In this document: in pieces, positions 1 to 6,335 of the stretch
How positions within the stretch are numbered: position 1 is the first letter of the stretch
How the letters are laid out: each line of letters starts with the position of its first letter
Assembly (NCBI GenBank): GCA_028868555.1
Contig: JAGWUG010000009.1
Span: forward strand, 1-12,173
DNA: 12,173 nt
Reading direction: 5' to 3'
From: Actinomycetales bacterium
GTDB taxonomy: Bacteria > Actinomycetota > Actinomycetes > Actinomycetales > Microbacteriaceae
The notes under the pieces: generated by a model
The model's input: the letters and a program-made list of their open reading frames with translations, nothing else
Database searches by the model: none
What the model was told of the DNA's origin: nothing
Made by a program: the position numbers and the translations under genes

Positions 1-187
1 CGCAACCACCATCCGGGCACTGAAGGGCAGCGGCGAACGCAACTGCCAGGTTGCTGCGACCACTTCCGGGAGGGCCAGTGAAGAGCCAGGCGTGATAAAC
101 GCCATCGGCGCGGTGACGAACCGCCTGCTCAAGCTGACCAACCGCCTCGGGCTGACCAGCGAGTTCATGCCAAACCGGTGCCGCCAC
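1..187 (-). CDS. holB: DNA polymerase III delta' subunit, N-terminal part (runs off the window)
   Basis: Only the first 62 codons are present; the gene continues beyond base 1. I translated it by hand from a GTG at 187-185, one base after the tmk stop. The protein starts MAAPVWHELAGQ and has the clamp-loader layout: a short helix, then a degenerate P-loop GPPGSGRS at residues 38-45, followed by an alanine-rich helix. The P-loop has Arg where an ATPase has Lys. This fits delta', a clamp-loader subunit that helps load the sliding clamp but need not hydrolyse ATP. Position directly after tmk is the usual actinobacterial arrangement and implies translational coupling. A DnaX (tau/gamma) subunit is less likely, since it would keep a proper Walker lysine and begin differently. 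Confidence 0.88.
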   Translation of the reverse strand, partial: MAAPVWHELAGQPEAVGQLEQAVRHRADGVYHAWLFTGPPGSGRSNLAVAFAAALQCPDGGC

Positions 188-188
188 G

Positions 189-809
189 TTATCCCAAAAT
201 CGCATTCACGCGAGCGCGAATCTGCGCTTGCATGGTCTCTACGCTCTGCGCGGCATCAACCACGAAGAAGCGGTCGGGCTCGTTGGAAGCCAACTTCAGG
301 AAGGCCTGACGAGTTGCCTCAAAGTACTCAATCTTTTCGCGCTCCATGCGGTCCGGCTCAGTGCCAGTAGTGTTGCGTCGGGCTCTCGCCTCCGATGCAT
401 CCAGGTCGAGCAAAACCGTCAGGGTTGGAAGCAGACCGTCAACGGCCCAGAGGTTGATCTCGCGAACTTCCTCCATGCTCAAAGCTCGGCCAGCGCCCTG
501 GTAGGCCACCGATGAATCGAAGTAGCGGTCGCTGATGACAACCGAACCTTCGGCGAGCGCCGGACGAATCTTGGTGGCGACGTGGTGGGCTCGGTCGGCC
601 GAGAACAGCAGGGCTTCGGCGCGAGGTGCAACCTCACCCTTGCGGTGCAGTAGCAGCTGGCGAATCTCCTGGCCAAGTTCGGTGCCACCCGGCTCAAGGG
701 TGCGAACCACCTTGTGGTTCAAACCCTCAAGGTAGTCCTGCAGCAGATTGGCTTGGGTTGACTTACCAACGCCATCGATGCCCTCGAAGGTGATGAAGAT
801 TCCGGTCAT
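189..809 (-). CDS. tmk: Thymidylate kinase
   Basis: This 206-residue enzyme phosphorylates dTMP to dTDP in the cytoplasm, an essential step in dTTP supply. The length is normal for the family. The P-loop GIDGVGKST lies at residues 10-18. The DRYFDSS motif at 94-100, with the following SVAYQGAGR segment, is the dTMP-binding/DRX signature. An Arg-rich LID-like stretch (EARARRNTTGTEPDRME) follows in the second half. The ATG at 809-807 lies 11 bases after the topA stop and has no clear Shine-Dalgarno sequence, so it is probably translated by coupling to topA. The next gene, holB, starts one base after the tmk stop, giving a topA-tmk-holB replication cluster. Confidence 0.97.
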   Translation of the reverse strand: MTGIFITFEGIDGVGKSTQANLLQDYLEGLNHKVVRTLEPGGTELGQEIRQLLLHRKGEVAPRAEALLFSADRAHHVATKIRPALAEGSVVISDRYFDSSVAYQGAGRALSMEEVREINLWAVDGLLPTLTVLLDLDASEARARRNTTGTEPDRMEREKIEYFEATRQAFLKLASNEPDRFFVVDAAQSVETMQAQIRARVNAILG

Positions 810-820
810 GGCGCTGGGTT

Positions 821-3517
821 CTACTTGGCCTTGCGAGTGGCGCCGCGCTTGACGGTACGAGCAGGAGCGGCCTTGCGGGCACCGGTTTTGCTCACCTTGG
901 CCGGAGCCTGACCAGGCTCAAGCCCCAGCTTCTCGCGACGGATTGCCAGTAGCTCGTAGGCTCGGTCGTTGCTGAGTTCTTCGAGACTCTCGTCCTTTGG
1001 AACGGTTGCGTTGACAAAGCCATCTGTGATGTAGGTACCAAACTGACCGGTCTTGGCAACAACCTTGCCCGACGATGCTGGGTCCTCACCAAACTCTTTC
1101 AGTGGGGCGGCAGCGGAGGCGCCACGACCGCGGTACTTAGGCTCCTTGTAGATTGCAACGGCCTGGTCGAGGGTGATCGAGAAGATCTCCTCCTCGCTGG
1201 TCAGGCTGCGGCTGTCGGTTCCCTTGCGCAGGAATGGACCAAACTTGCCGTTCTGGGCCGTGATCTCGGTGCCGGACTCTGGGTCTACGCCAACCACACG
1301 AGGGAGCGAGAGCAGCATTAGCGCCTCGTCCAGGGTGATGGTGGACGGGCTCATGGTCTTGAACAGCGAGGCGGTCTTTGCCTTGCCGCCCTTCGGGTCT
1401 TCCATGGTCACGTATGGTCCGTAGCGGCCGTCCTTGAAAAGAACGTTCTCGCCGGTCTCAGGGTCTACACCCAAAACGCGGTCGGTTGCTACCGGAGCGT
1501 TGACCAGCTCCTGGATCTTGGTGTTGGTCAACTCGTCTGGTGCCAGCTCTTCAGGCAGGTTGATGACGCGACGGCCGTTCTCGTCGGCGCCCTCAGAACC
1601 AGGCTCTGCTGCAACCTCTAGGTACGGACCGTACTTGCCGGTGCGGAGGGTCACGCCCTCGCCAAGTGCGAAGGAGTTGATGGCACGAGCGTCCTGGTCA
1701 ACCAAGCCCTCAACGGTAGGCAGCAGACCGGTGTCCTTGCCCTCACCAAAGTAGAAGCGCTTGAGCCACGAGATGTGGTCCAGCTGGCCATCGGCAATGC
1801 GGTCAAGGTCTTCTTCCATCGATGCGGTGAACGCGTAGTCCACCAGATGTCCGAAGTTCTCTTCCAGGAAGCGAGTGACTGTGAAGGCAATCCACTCCGG
1901 TACCAGGGCCTGGCCACGACGACGGATGTAGCCCTTGGAGGTGATGTTGCTCAGAATGGCGGCATAGGTTGATGGGCGGCCGATGCCGTCCTCTTCCAGA
2001 GCCTTTACCAGGCTGGCTTCGGTGTAGCGCGGCGGAGGCAGGGTCTGGTGATCCTTGGCAACAACCTCAACCGGGGTAAGGCCGTGGCCAACCTCGAGGT
2101 TTGGCAGCTTCTTTTCTGCCTTGTCGTCCTCGTCGTTGCGGCTCTCGTCGTAGCTCTCCTCGTATGCGGCCATGAAGCCACGGAAAGTGACGACGGTACC
2201 CGAGGCGCTGAACTCGGCGTTAGCGAAGGTGGTGCCGTTGAGCGGAGCAACCGAGATGCGAGCGGTGGTGGTGTTGACGCGGGCGTCCTGCATCTGGCTG
2301 GCAACGGTGCGCTTCCAGATCAGGTCGTAGAGGTCGAGAGCACGGCCACCGATCTCGCCGCGAACCTCGGCCGGGGTGCGGAACACGTCACCGGCTGGGC
2401 GGATGGCCTCGTGAGCCTCCTGAGCGTTCTTGTTCTTGCCGGTGTAAACGCGTGGCGCATCGGACACATACTCGGCACCAAACATTGCCTTGGCCTGGTT
2501 GCGAGCCGCATTGATTGCCTGACCCGAGAGGGTTGGCGAGTCGGTTCGCATGTAGGTGATGTAACCGTCCTGATAGAGCTGCTGGGCGGTGTCCATGGTC
2601 TGCTTGGCACTCATGCGCAGCTTTCGGCTGGCTTCCTGCTGCAGGGTGGAGGTGGTGAATGGGGCTGCCGGGCGGCGCACCGATGGCTTGGACTCAACGT
2701 CCGTCACCTTGATCACTGCCGAAGAATCCTGAACCGCGTTGGCAACCGCGGTTGCGGCCGCTTCGTCCAGAACCAGCACTTCGGATTTGAGCTTGCCCGA
2801 GTCGTCGAAGGACTCGCCGGTGGCAATCTTCTTACCGGCCAGAGTTACCAGCTTGGCCTCGAATGGAGCCTGGGTGGTGTCTCCGGTCTGGAAGGTTGCC
2901 TTCACGTCAAAGTAGCTGGCCGAGACAAACGCCATGCGTTCACGCTCACGCTCAACCACCAAGCGGGTTGCAGGACTCTGAACACGACCGGCGCTGAGGC
3001 CGCGGTTCACCTTGCGCCAAAGTACTGGCGAAACCTCGTATCCGTACAGGCGGTCAACCACGCGACGGGTCTCCTGAGCCTGCACAAGGTTGTTGTCCAG
3101 CTCGCGAGTGTTGCTCACTGCGTGCTGGATGGCATCCTTGGTGATCTCGTGGAACACCATGCGCTTGACCGGCACCTTTGGCTTGAGCACCTGTAGCAGG
3201 TGCCAGGCGATGGCCTCTCCCTCGCGGTCCTCATCTGTTGCGAGCAGGAGTTCGTCGGCTCCGGCGAGTGCCTTCTTGAGGTCGGTTACGGTCTTGGACT
3301 TACCCGGCGAGATCGCGTAGTAAGGCTCAAAGTCATTTTCGATGTCAATGGAGAACTTGCCGAGCGAACCCTTCTTCTTCTCGGCGGGTAGGTCCTTGGT
3401 GTCAATGAGGTCACGAATGTGACCCACCGATGCCAGGACTTCATAGCCTGGACCAAGGTACTTAGAAATCGTTTTGGCCTTAGCCGGCGACTCCACGATT
3501 ACCAGTTTGATACCCAA
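821..3517 (-). CDS. topA: DNA topoisomerase I (type IA)
   Basis: This 898-residue enzyme relaxes negatively supercoiled DNA by transient single-strand cutting. The TOPRIM domain has its Glu in IVESPAKAK (E9) and the metal-binding DEDRE (D95, D97, E99). The active-site Tyr is Y322 in YITYMRTDS, and LSAGRVQSPATR (about 174-185) is the conserved DNA-gate motif. There are no Cys4 zinc fingers. Instead the C-terminal part has at least four repeats with the core (K/R)(Y/F)GPY (KYGPYLEV, RYGPYVTM, KFGPFLRK, QFGTYITD) and a tail rich in Lys, Arg and Ala, as in actinobacterial TopA. The start is a TTG at 3517-3515, chosen because AAGGAG sits 6 bases upstream (3529-3524), the best ribosome site in this run of genes. 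The gene follows the tad genes after a 24-base gap, so it may be read from the tad promoter, from an unseen internal promoter, or both. Confidence 0.97.
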   Translation of the reverse strand: MGIKLVIVESPAKAKTISKYLGPGYEVLASVGHIRDLIDTKDLPAEKKKGSLGKFSIDIENDFEPYYAISPGKSKTVTDLKKALAGADELLLATDEDREGEAIAWHLLQVLKPKVPVKRMVFHEITKDAIQHAVSNTRELDNNLVQAQETRRVVDRLYGYEVSPVLWRKVNRGLSAGRVQSPATRLVVERERERMAFVSASYFDVKATFQTGDTTQAPFEAKLVTLAGKKIATGESFDDSGKLKSEVLVLDEAAATAVANAVQDSSAVIKVTDVESKPSVRRPAAPFTTSTLQQEASRKLRMSAKQTMDTAQQLYQDGYITYMRTDSPTLSGQAINAARNQAKAMFGAEYVSDAPRVYTGKNKNAQEAHEAIRPAGDVFRTPAEVRGEIGGRALDLYDLIWKRTVASQMQDARVNTTTARISVAPLNGTTFANAEFSASGTVVTFRGFMAAYEESYDESRNDEDDKAEKKLPNLEVGHGLTPVEVVAKDHQTLPPPRYTEASLVKALEEDGIGRPSTYAAILSNITSKGYIRRRGQALVPEWIAFTVTRFLEENFGHLVDYAFTASMEEDLDRIADGQLDHISWLKRFYFGEGKDTGLLPTVEGLVDQDARAINSFALGEGVTLRTGKYGPYLEVAAEPGSEGADENGRRVINLPEELAPDELTNTKIQELVNAPVATDRVLGVDPETGENVLFKDGRYGPYVTMEDPKGGKAKTASLFKTMSPSTITLDEALMLLSLPRVVGVDPESGTEITAQNGKFGPFLRKGTDSRSLTSEEEIFSITLDQAVAIYKEPKYRGRGASAAAPLKEFGEDPASSGKVVAKTGQFGTYITDGFVNATVPKDESLEELSNDRAYELLAIRREKLGLEPGQAPAKVSKTGARKAAPARTVKRGATRKAK

Positions 3518-3523
3518 ATGTTG

Positions 3524-3529
3524 CTCCTT
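3524..3529 (-). promoter_or_regulatory. Shine-Dalgarno sequence of topA
   Basis: AAGGAG lies 6 bases before the TTG at 3517-3515 and decides the topA start. The neighbouring TTG-started small genes lack such a site, so topA should be translated more independently than the pilin-like genes before it. Confidence 0.8.
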
Positions 3530-3541
3530 ATATATCTGCGG

Positions 3542-3871
3542 TCAATCCCCCACCGCAGTTGCTGTTGCGTTTAGCACTATACCCATAAGAGTTAGGTTTG
3601 CCGCAACCGTTGCTTCATCGCCCACAATAGAGCAACCTGCCAACTTCACCATATTTAAGGTAAGAATCTGGCCGGCCCGCTCGCACGGTAGGCCCGTGTT
3701 CATCCCTCTATACGTCTGGCTGGCGGCTATGGCGGCAAGGTCGGTTGCGGCCTGCAATCTGGTTTGCGTTTGACGCACCCCACCGATGCTAACCACCGCC
3801 AAAAAGACTGCGGCCAGAAAAGCCAACAGGGTTATTGCCAACACTGTTCCCGATCCGGACTCGCTTTCCAA
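3542..3871 (-). CDS. Small TadE/TadG-like secreted protein of the tad cluster
   Basis: 109 residues. A short polar N-terminus (MESESGSG) is followed by one hydrophobic segment at about residues 9-29 (TVLAITLLAFLAAVFLAVVS). A soluble domain with two Cys (in PCERAG and AGCSIV) comes next. The LQAATDLAAIAASQ stretch right after the membrane segment is typical of TadE/TadG-like pseudopilins. By position (last tad gene before topA) and length it matches the family called 'helicase/secretion neighborhood TadE-like' (Rv3654c type). Role: probably a minor component or secreted partner of the pilus-like machine; no enzymatic function can be read. Unlike the two genes before it, it lacks the Gly-x4-Glu prepilin cleavage pattern. 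The TTG start at 3871 is one base after the preceding stop and has no good Shine-Dalgarno (only GAGG 13 bases away), so coupled translation is likely. An internal GTG eight codons further in is possible but would cut into the lead-in to the membrane segment. Confidence 0.8.
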   Translation of the reverse strand: MESESGSGTVLAITLLAFLAAVFLAVVSIGGVRQTQTRLQAATDLAAIAASQTYRGMNTGLPCERAGQILTLNMVKLAGCSIVGDEATVAANLTLMGIVLNATATAVGD

Positions 3872-3872
3872 C

Positions 3873-4202
3873 CTAGTAACCCGGCCTCAGTGCGCATGCC
3901 TGCTCCCGAGCGGAACCGAGCGAAAAACTTGTCATTCTGAATTCAGCGCTGGCACCGATGCAGACCAGACCGTTCCGGTTGCTAATGGTGACGGCTACGC
4001 CAAGCGACTTGGCCAGCTGTTGCAGTTGGCCATCGTCACGACCCATTTCGGCGGCTCGCGCCAGCAACCCAACTTTTTGGGATAACTCACCCGCCCGAAT
4101 CTGCTGGGCAGCAACACCTATAAATAGAGCGGCCAATAGTGCCACGGCTGGAAGGATGATGGCGAACTCGGCCGTGGCCCCGCCGGCATCTGTGCTTTTC
4201 AA
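3873..4202 (-). CDS. TadE-like minor pilin
   Basis: 109 residues. The N-terminus MKSTDAGGATAEFAIILP has Gly7 followed by Glu12, the Gly^x4-Glu pattern cut by type IV prepilin peptidases. A hydrophobic helix follows (about 13-31, FAIILPAVALLAALFIGVA). The rest is a short exported domain with two Cys (VCIGAS, EQACAL). This is the TadE minor-pilin architecture, corresponding in place to Rv3655c. The start is a TTG whose bases overlap the stop of the upstream pilin gene (TTGA, 4-base overlap) with no Shine-Dalgarno, so translation should depend on ribosomes finishing the pilin gene. It would sit in the cytoplasmic membrane and join the pilus after processing. No prepilin peptidase gene is in the window. 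Confidence 0.85.
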   Translation of the reverse strand: MKSTDAGGATAEFAIILPAVALLAALFIGVAAQQIRAGELSQKVGLLARAAEMGRDDGQLQQLAKSLGVAVTISNRNGLVCIGASAEFRMTSFSLGSAREQACALRPGY

Positions 4203-4378
4203 GGTGTCACGGCGAGCGCCTGATGCACGAGGTTTAGTAGCAACTGGCGCACCTCTTCGCTTTTGAGAATCACAAGCAGCAAGGTGGCAAAACCAACTGC
4301 GGCCATGGTGGCCACAACGTATTCGGCGGTGGCAGCTCCTGTGTCTAAGGTTGGGGCATCGGTGGGGATTGATTTCAT
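4199..4378 (-). CDS. Flp-like pilin (DUF4244 family)
   Basis: I found this 59-residue gene by translating the gap between the F-domain protein and the TadE gene. The protein begins MKSIPTDAPTLDTGAATAEY. Gly14 and Glu19 give the Gly^x4-Glu-Tyr prepilin cleavage site of Flp pilins. A hydrophobic helix (about 20-38, YVVATMAAVGFATLLLVIL) and a short amphipathic tail (KSEEVRQLLLNLVHQAL) follow. This matches actinobacterial DUF4244/Rv3656c-type pilins. It is the likely main subunit of whatever fibre the tad genes build; the mature form would be about 45 residues. The ATG at 4378-4376 has AAAGG 7 bases upstream, a decent Shine-Dalgarno and better than those of the genes after it, fitting a major subunit. 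It starts 12 bases after the F-domain gene and its TGA overlaps the TTG of the next gene. Confidence 0.9.
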   Translation of the reverse strand: MKSIPTDAPTLDTGAATAEYVVATMAAVGFATLLLVILKSEEVRQLLLNLVHQALAVTP

Positions 4379-4390
4379 GGTTGGACCTTT

Positions 4391-5185
4391 CTAGATCAGG
4401 TGGGCGCCTTGGAGCGTGGTGGCGATAACCGGCACAACAAGCAACAAGACAAACTGCGGGATTAGGAACAGCCCAAGTGGCAGCAGCAACTTGACCGGAA
4501 GCCGCTCAACCTCCTGCTCTTTTAGAGCCAGCGCCTGCTCGCGCCTGGTGATGGCGGCGCTCTCCAGGCGGCTGGCAACCGAACCTCCCTGCGCCATGGC
4601 GCGAAGCACCTCTGTCTCCACCTCCGCCAGTGGGCCACCCGAAACCTGACGAAGGGCCGCTATGGCGCGATTCACGCCGGCACCCTCCCGGATTGCTGCC
4701 GCAACCAGGCTGAGCCACAGGCCTGGATCTGGCTCAACCGCAGTCATTCGAGCCACGAAGCGTTTGGCAACCAAGTGCGCCGCGAAGGTGAGCCCAATCG
4801 CTACCGCCGTGAGCAACCAGCCGATGGGCTGATATAAGAGGAACGTCACCGTGGGCAGGCCCAGAAGCTGAGAAACGACAAGCGCGAACCAAGGTAACCA
4901 CCGCAGTAGATGCCCGGTGATCTCCGATGCCGCCTTGCCCTGGTTTACCTTGCGCTGAATGGTCCAGGCAAAGGCGAAGTGCGCCGAAAGTAAGGCGAGC
5001 AGGCTGGTGACCCCTACACCTACCGCTGCCGTGTAGGCCATTCGAACTGATAAGTAGCCAGTGACGTGTGCTCCACCCATGAACATGAGTTCCCTATATT
5101 TGGCATTCACCATTGCGGGTGACACGAGTCCGCAACGGATATCGTTGCGAAGTTCTTCCAGCTCTCTACTTAGCCCCAGGTACAT
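4391..5185 (-). CDS. Inner-membrane platform protein of the Tad machine, TadB/TadC-like (two F-type halves)
   Basis: 264 residues. The C-terminal half (about 145-262) is a clear type II secretion F (GspF/TadC) domain. It has LSLVAAAIREGAGVNRAIAAL, then a Gln/Glu-rich helix, and ends in a hydrophobic LLPLGLFLIPQFVLLLVVPV segment. The N-terminal half also reads like the later part of a TadB F domain. RNDIRCGLVSPAMV resembles its first helices, an LLALLSAHFAFAW stretch is followed by QRKVNQGKAASEITGHLL, and then come the membrane hairpin LPWFALVVSQLLGLP and IGWLLTAVAIGLTF (about 95-135). Mycobacteria have separate TadB and TadC genes here, so I infer a shortened fusion. The protein should form the membrane platform that couples TadA to pilin extrusion. 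The ATG at 5185 lies 20 bases inside the end of tadA. No second F-domain gene is present nearby. Confidence 0.88.
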   Translation of the reverse strand: MYLGLSRELEELRNDIRCGLVSPAMVNAKYRELMFMGGAHVTGYLSVRMAYTAAVGVGVTSLLALLSAHFAFAWTIQRKVNQGKAASEITGHLLRWLPWFALVVSQLLGLPTVTFLLYQPIGWLLTAVAIGLTFAAHLVAKRFVARMTAVEPDPGLWLSLVAAAIREGAGVNRAIAALRQVSGGPLAEVETEVLRAMAQGGSVASRLESAAITRREQALALKEQEVERLPVKLLLPLGLFLIPQFVLLLVVPVIATTLQGAHLI

Positions 5186-6137
5186 GTTGCAACTTCCCTA
5201 TCTCTTTGATTTTTCGATCCGCCCCATCGAAGTCGAGGTGGATTACCCACTCCACGGCCGCCTTGACCAGTGGGGTGAAAGTCTCCTGCGTGTAACCCGC
5301 ATCGGTGGCCAGCGCCAGCATGCGGGCATAGACCTGCCCGGCGGAATTAGCGTGGATAGTTGAAGCCGAGCCCGCGTGCCCGGTGTTCATCGCCTTGAGC
5401 AGAACCGCCACCTCGGGGCCGCGCACCTCGCCAATGACCAGGCGGTCGGGGCGCATGCGGAGGGCCTCTCGGGCCAGAGTGGCGAGGTCAATTCCGCCAG
5501 CGCCATCGGTGTTGGGATGCCTGGTCTGAAGCCCAACCACCTGGCCAGCAATTGGCAGGAGTTCAAAGGTGTCTTCAACCACAACTGTGCGCAGCCGCTC
5601 GTTTTGAGCCAGCATGGCTCGAAGGAGTGTGGTCTTACCGCTGCCGGTAGGGCCGGAGATTAGAAAGTTGGCTCGGGTGCGCAAAATCTCCTGGAGCTTG
5701 AGCAACTGTGCCGCGGTGAACATGCCCTCGTTGAAAAGGAGGGTCAGCTTGGCGGCGGTTTCGCGGTGAACTCGAATGCTGAGAAGGGTGTGCTCAGAAA
5801 TTTCAGACTCCAAAACGGCATGGAGCCGCAACCTGTCAATGCCGAGCTGTTTCAGAACCGGGAAGTTAGCCTCGGTGATGGCGGCATCGGTGATGGGAGA
5901 AATGAGGTCTAGGTGACGGTCACCCAGCGCCACCAGAAAGCGAGCCATTTCTTGTAGTTCGCGGGCCGGCACACTTATGTCTTTGACTCGCTCAAGGCCC
6001 TTGCCGCGGTCAACCCACCAGTCGCTGGAGCCATTGCAGACCACATCGGTCACACCTGGAAGCGAGAGCAGGTTTAGCAGTTGCTCCAGGTGACGCCGAA
6101 AGGATGCGTCGGGTAGCTGTTCCAGCAGAAAGTTCAT
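5166..6137 (-). CDS. TadA/CpaF-type secretion ATPase
   Basis: 323 residues from the ATG at 6137. This is the hexameric cytoplasmic motor of Tad/type II-like secretion, which powers pilin assembly by ATP hydrolysis. The N-terminal domain (1-150) carries the CpaF-like segments GVTDVVCNG and RLRLHAVL. The Walker A motif GPTGSGKTT is at 162-170. Acidic EDTFEL (about 188-193) is the Asp box, the Walker B motif LVIGEVRG is at 233-240 with catalytic E237, and the His box TGHAGSASTIHAN is around 252-264. It corresponds to the 'helicase/secretion neighborhood ATPase' (Rv3659c type). The reading frame can be extended to a TTG at 6179, but the extra 14 residues are polar and unlike the family, so I prefer the ATG. 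Neither has a Shine-Dalgarno, which suggests a very short or absent leader. It is the first gene of the leftward run, and the MinD-like ssd gene that precedes it in mycobacteria is missing. Confidence 0.92.
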   Translation of the reverse strand: MNFLLEQLPDASFRRHLEQLLNLLSLPGVTDVVCNGSSDWWVDRGKGLERVKDISVPARELQEMARFLVALGDRHLDLISPITDAAITEANFPVLKQLGIDRLRLHAVLESEISEHTLLSIRVHRETAAKLTLLFNEGMFTAAQLLKLQEILRTRANFLISGPTGSGKTTLLRAMLAQNERLRTVVVEDTFELLPIAGQVVGLQTRHPNTDGAGGIDLATLAREALRMRPDRLVIGEVRGPEVAVLLKAMNTGHAGSASTIHANSAGQVYARMLALATDAGYTQETFTPLVKAAVEWVIHLDFDGADRKIKEIGKLQHVPGAK

Positions 6138-6189
6138 TCTGCAAGGTTTGCGGGACTGGCATCGTTGGGAATTGGGCAAAACCAGAACT

Positions 6190-6221
6190 GTGGAAAAGCC
6201 GTGGAAAGTTGCTTGTGGAAA
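6190..6221 (-). repeat. Three GTGGAAA heptamer repeats upstream of tadA
   Basis: Read on the plus strand, GTGGAAA occurs at 6190-6196, 6201-6207 and 6215-6221 (steps of 11 and 14 bases). On the minus strand, the direction of tadA transcription, these are TTTCCAC. They sit between the 6C RNA terminator and the tadA start, where the tad promoter must be. The rightmost part of the first copy reads TTTTCCACA on the minus strand, one base from the DnaA box TTATCCACA. The spacing, near one helical turn for the first pair, suggests a protein-binding site. I cannot name the protein, and I see no convincing -10/-35 pair here. Confidence 0.5.
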
Positions 6222-6240
6222 GGCTGTATGACCCGAACTT

Positions 6241-6280
6241 AAAGTAAAAGGCCGGTGGCTCTGGGGGGAGAGCCACCGGC
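6241..6280 (-). terminator. Intrinsic terminator of the 6C RNA
   Basis: The 12-bp perfect stem with a C6 loop (6280-6251) runs straight into CTTTTACTTT on the minus strand (6250-6241). On the plus strand no T run follows, so it terminates leftward transcription only and insulates tadA from the 6C promoter. Confidence 0.88.
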
Positions 6281-6329
6281 GGCGCTATGCGACTGGGGGG
6301 AGTCGCTATAACGCGGTCGGCGAACCGAC
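6241..6329 (-). ncRNA. 6C small RNA
   Basis: Read on the minus strand, two perfect hairpins each carry a loop of exactly six C. The first is GCGACT-CCCCCC-AGTCGC (6306-6289, 6-bp stem). The second has a 12-bp stem, GCCGGTGGCTCT and its complement (6280-6251), and is followed by CTTTTACTTT. Two C6 loops with the second hairpin acting as terminator is the defining structure of the actinobacterial 6C RNA. A third hairpin, GTCGG-TTCG-CCGAC (6329-6316), starts at the predicted +1. The RNA would be about 85-89 nt. The C loops are thought to pair with G-rich target mRNAs, often ribosome sites. In M. tuberculosis the homologue (B11) is, as I recall, also next to the tad genes, which supports the call. 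The ends are predicted, not measured. Confidence 0.92.
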
Positions 6330-6335
6330 ACATAC

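Noticed and set aside
2048..3196. 382-residue open frame on the plus strand, antisense to topA
   Set aside because: It lies wholly inside topA, has no family motifs, and its Leu/Val/Gly-rich composition is what the reverse strand of GC-biased codons gives.
6138..6179. TTG start of tadA at 6179
   Set aside because: It adds 14 polar residues unlike the family and has no ribosome site; kept only as an alternative.
6190..6221. Replication origin suggested by DnaA-box-like repeats
   Set aside because: Only one copy comes close to a DnaA box, no AT-rich unwinding region is beside it, and dnaA/dnaN are not here. An operator is the more modest reading.
6251..6306. Paired hairpins with G6 loops read on the plus strand, as an acs attenuator or G-quadruplex element
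   Set aside because: On the plus strand no T run follows the stems and the two G runs alone are too few for a standard quadruplex. The minus-strand 6C RNA explains every part.
6010..6333. Open frame overlapping the 6C RNA and the start of tadA
   Set aside because: It reads through the RNA hairpins and the tadA start in another frame; the translation is low-complexity and unlike any family.
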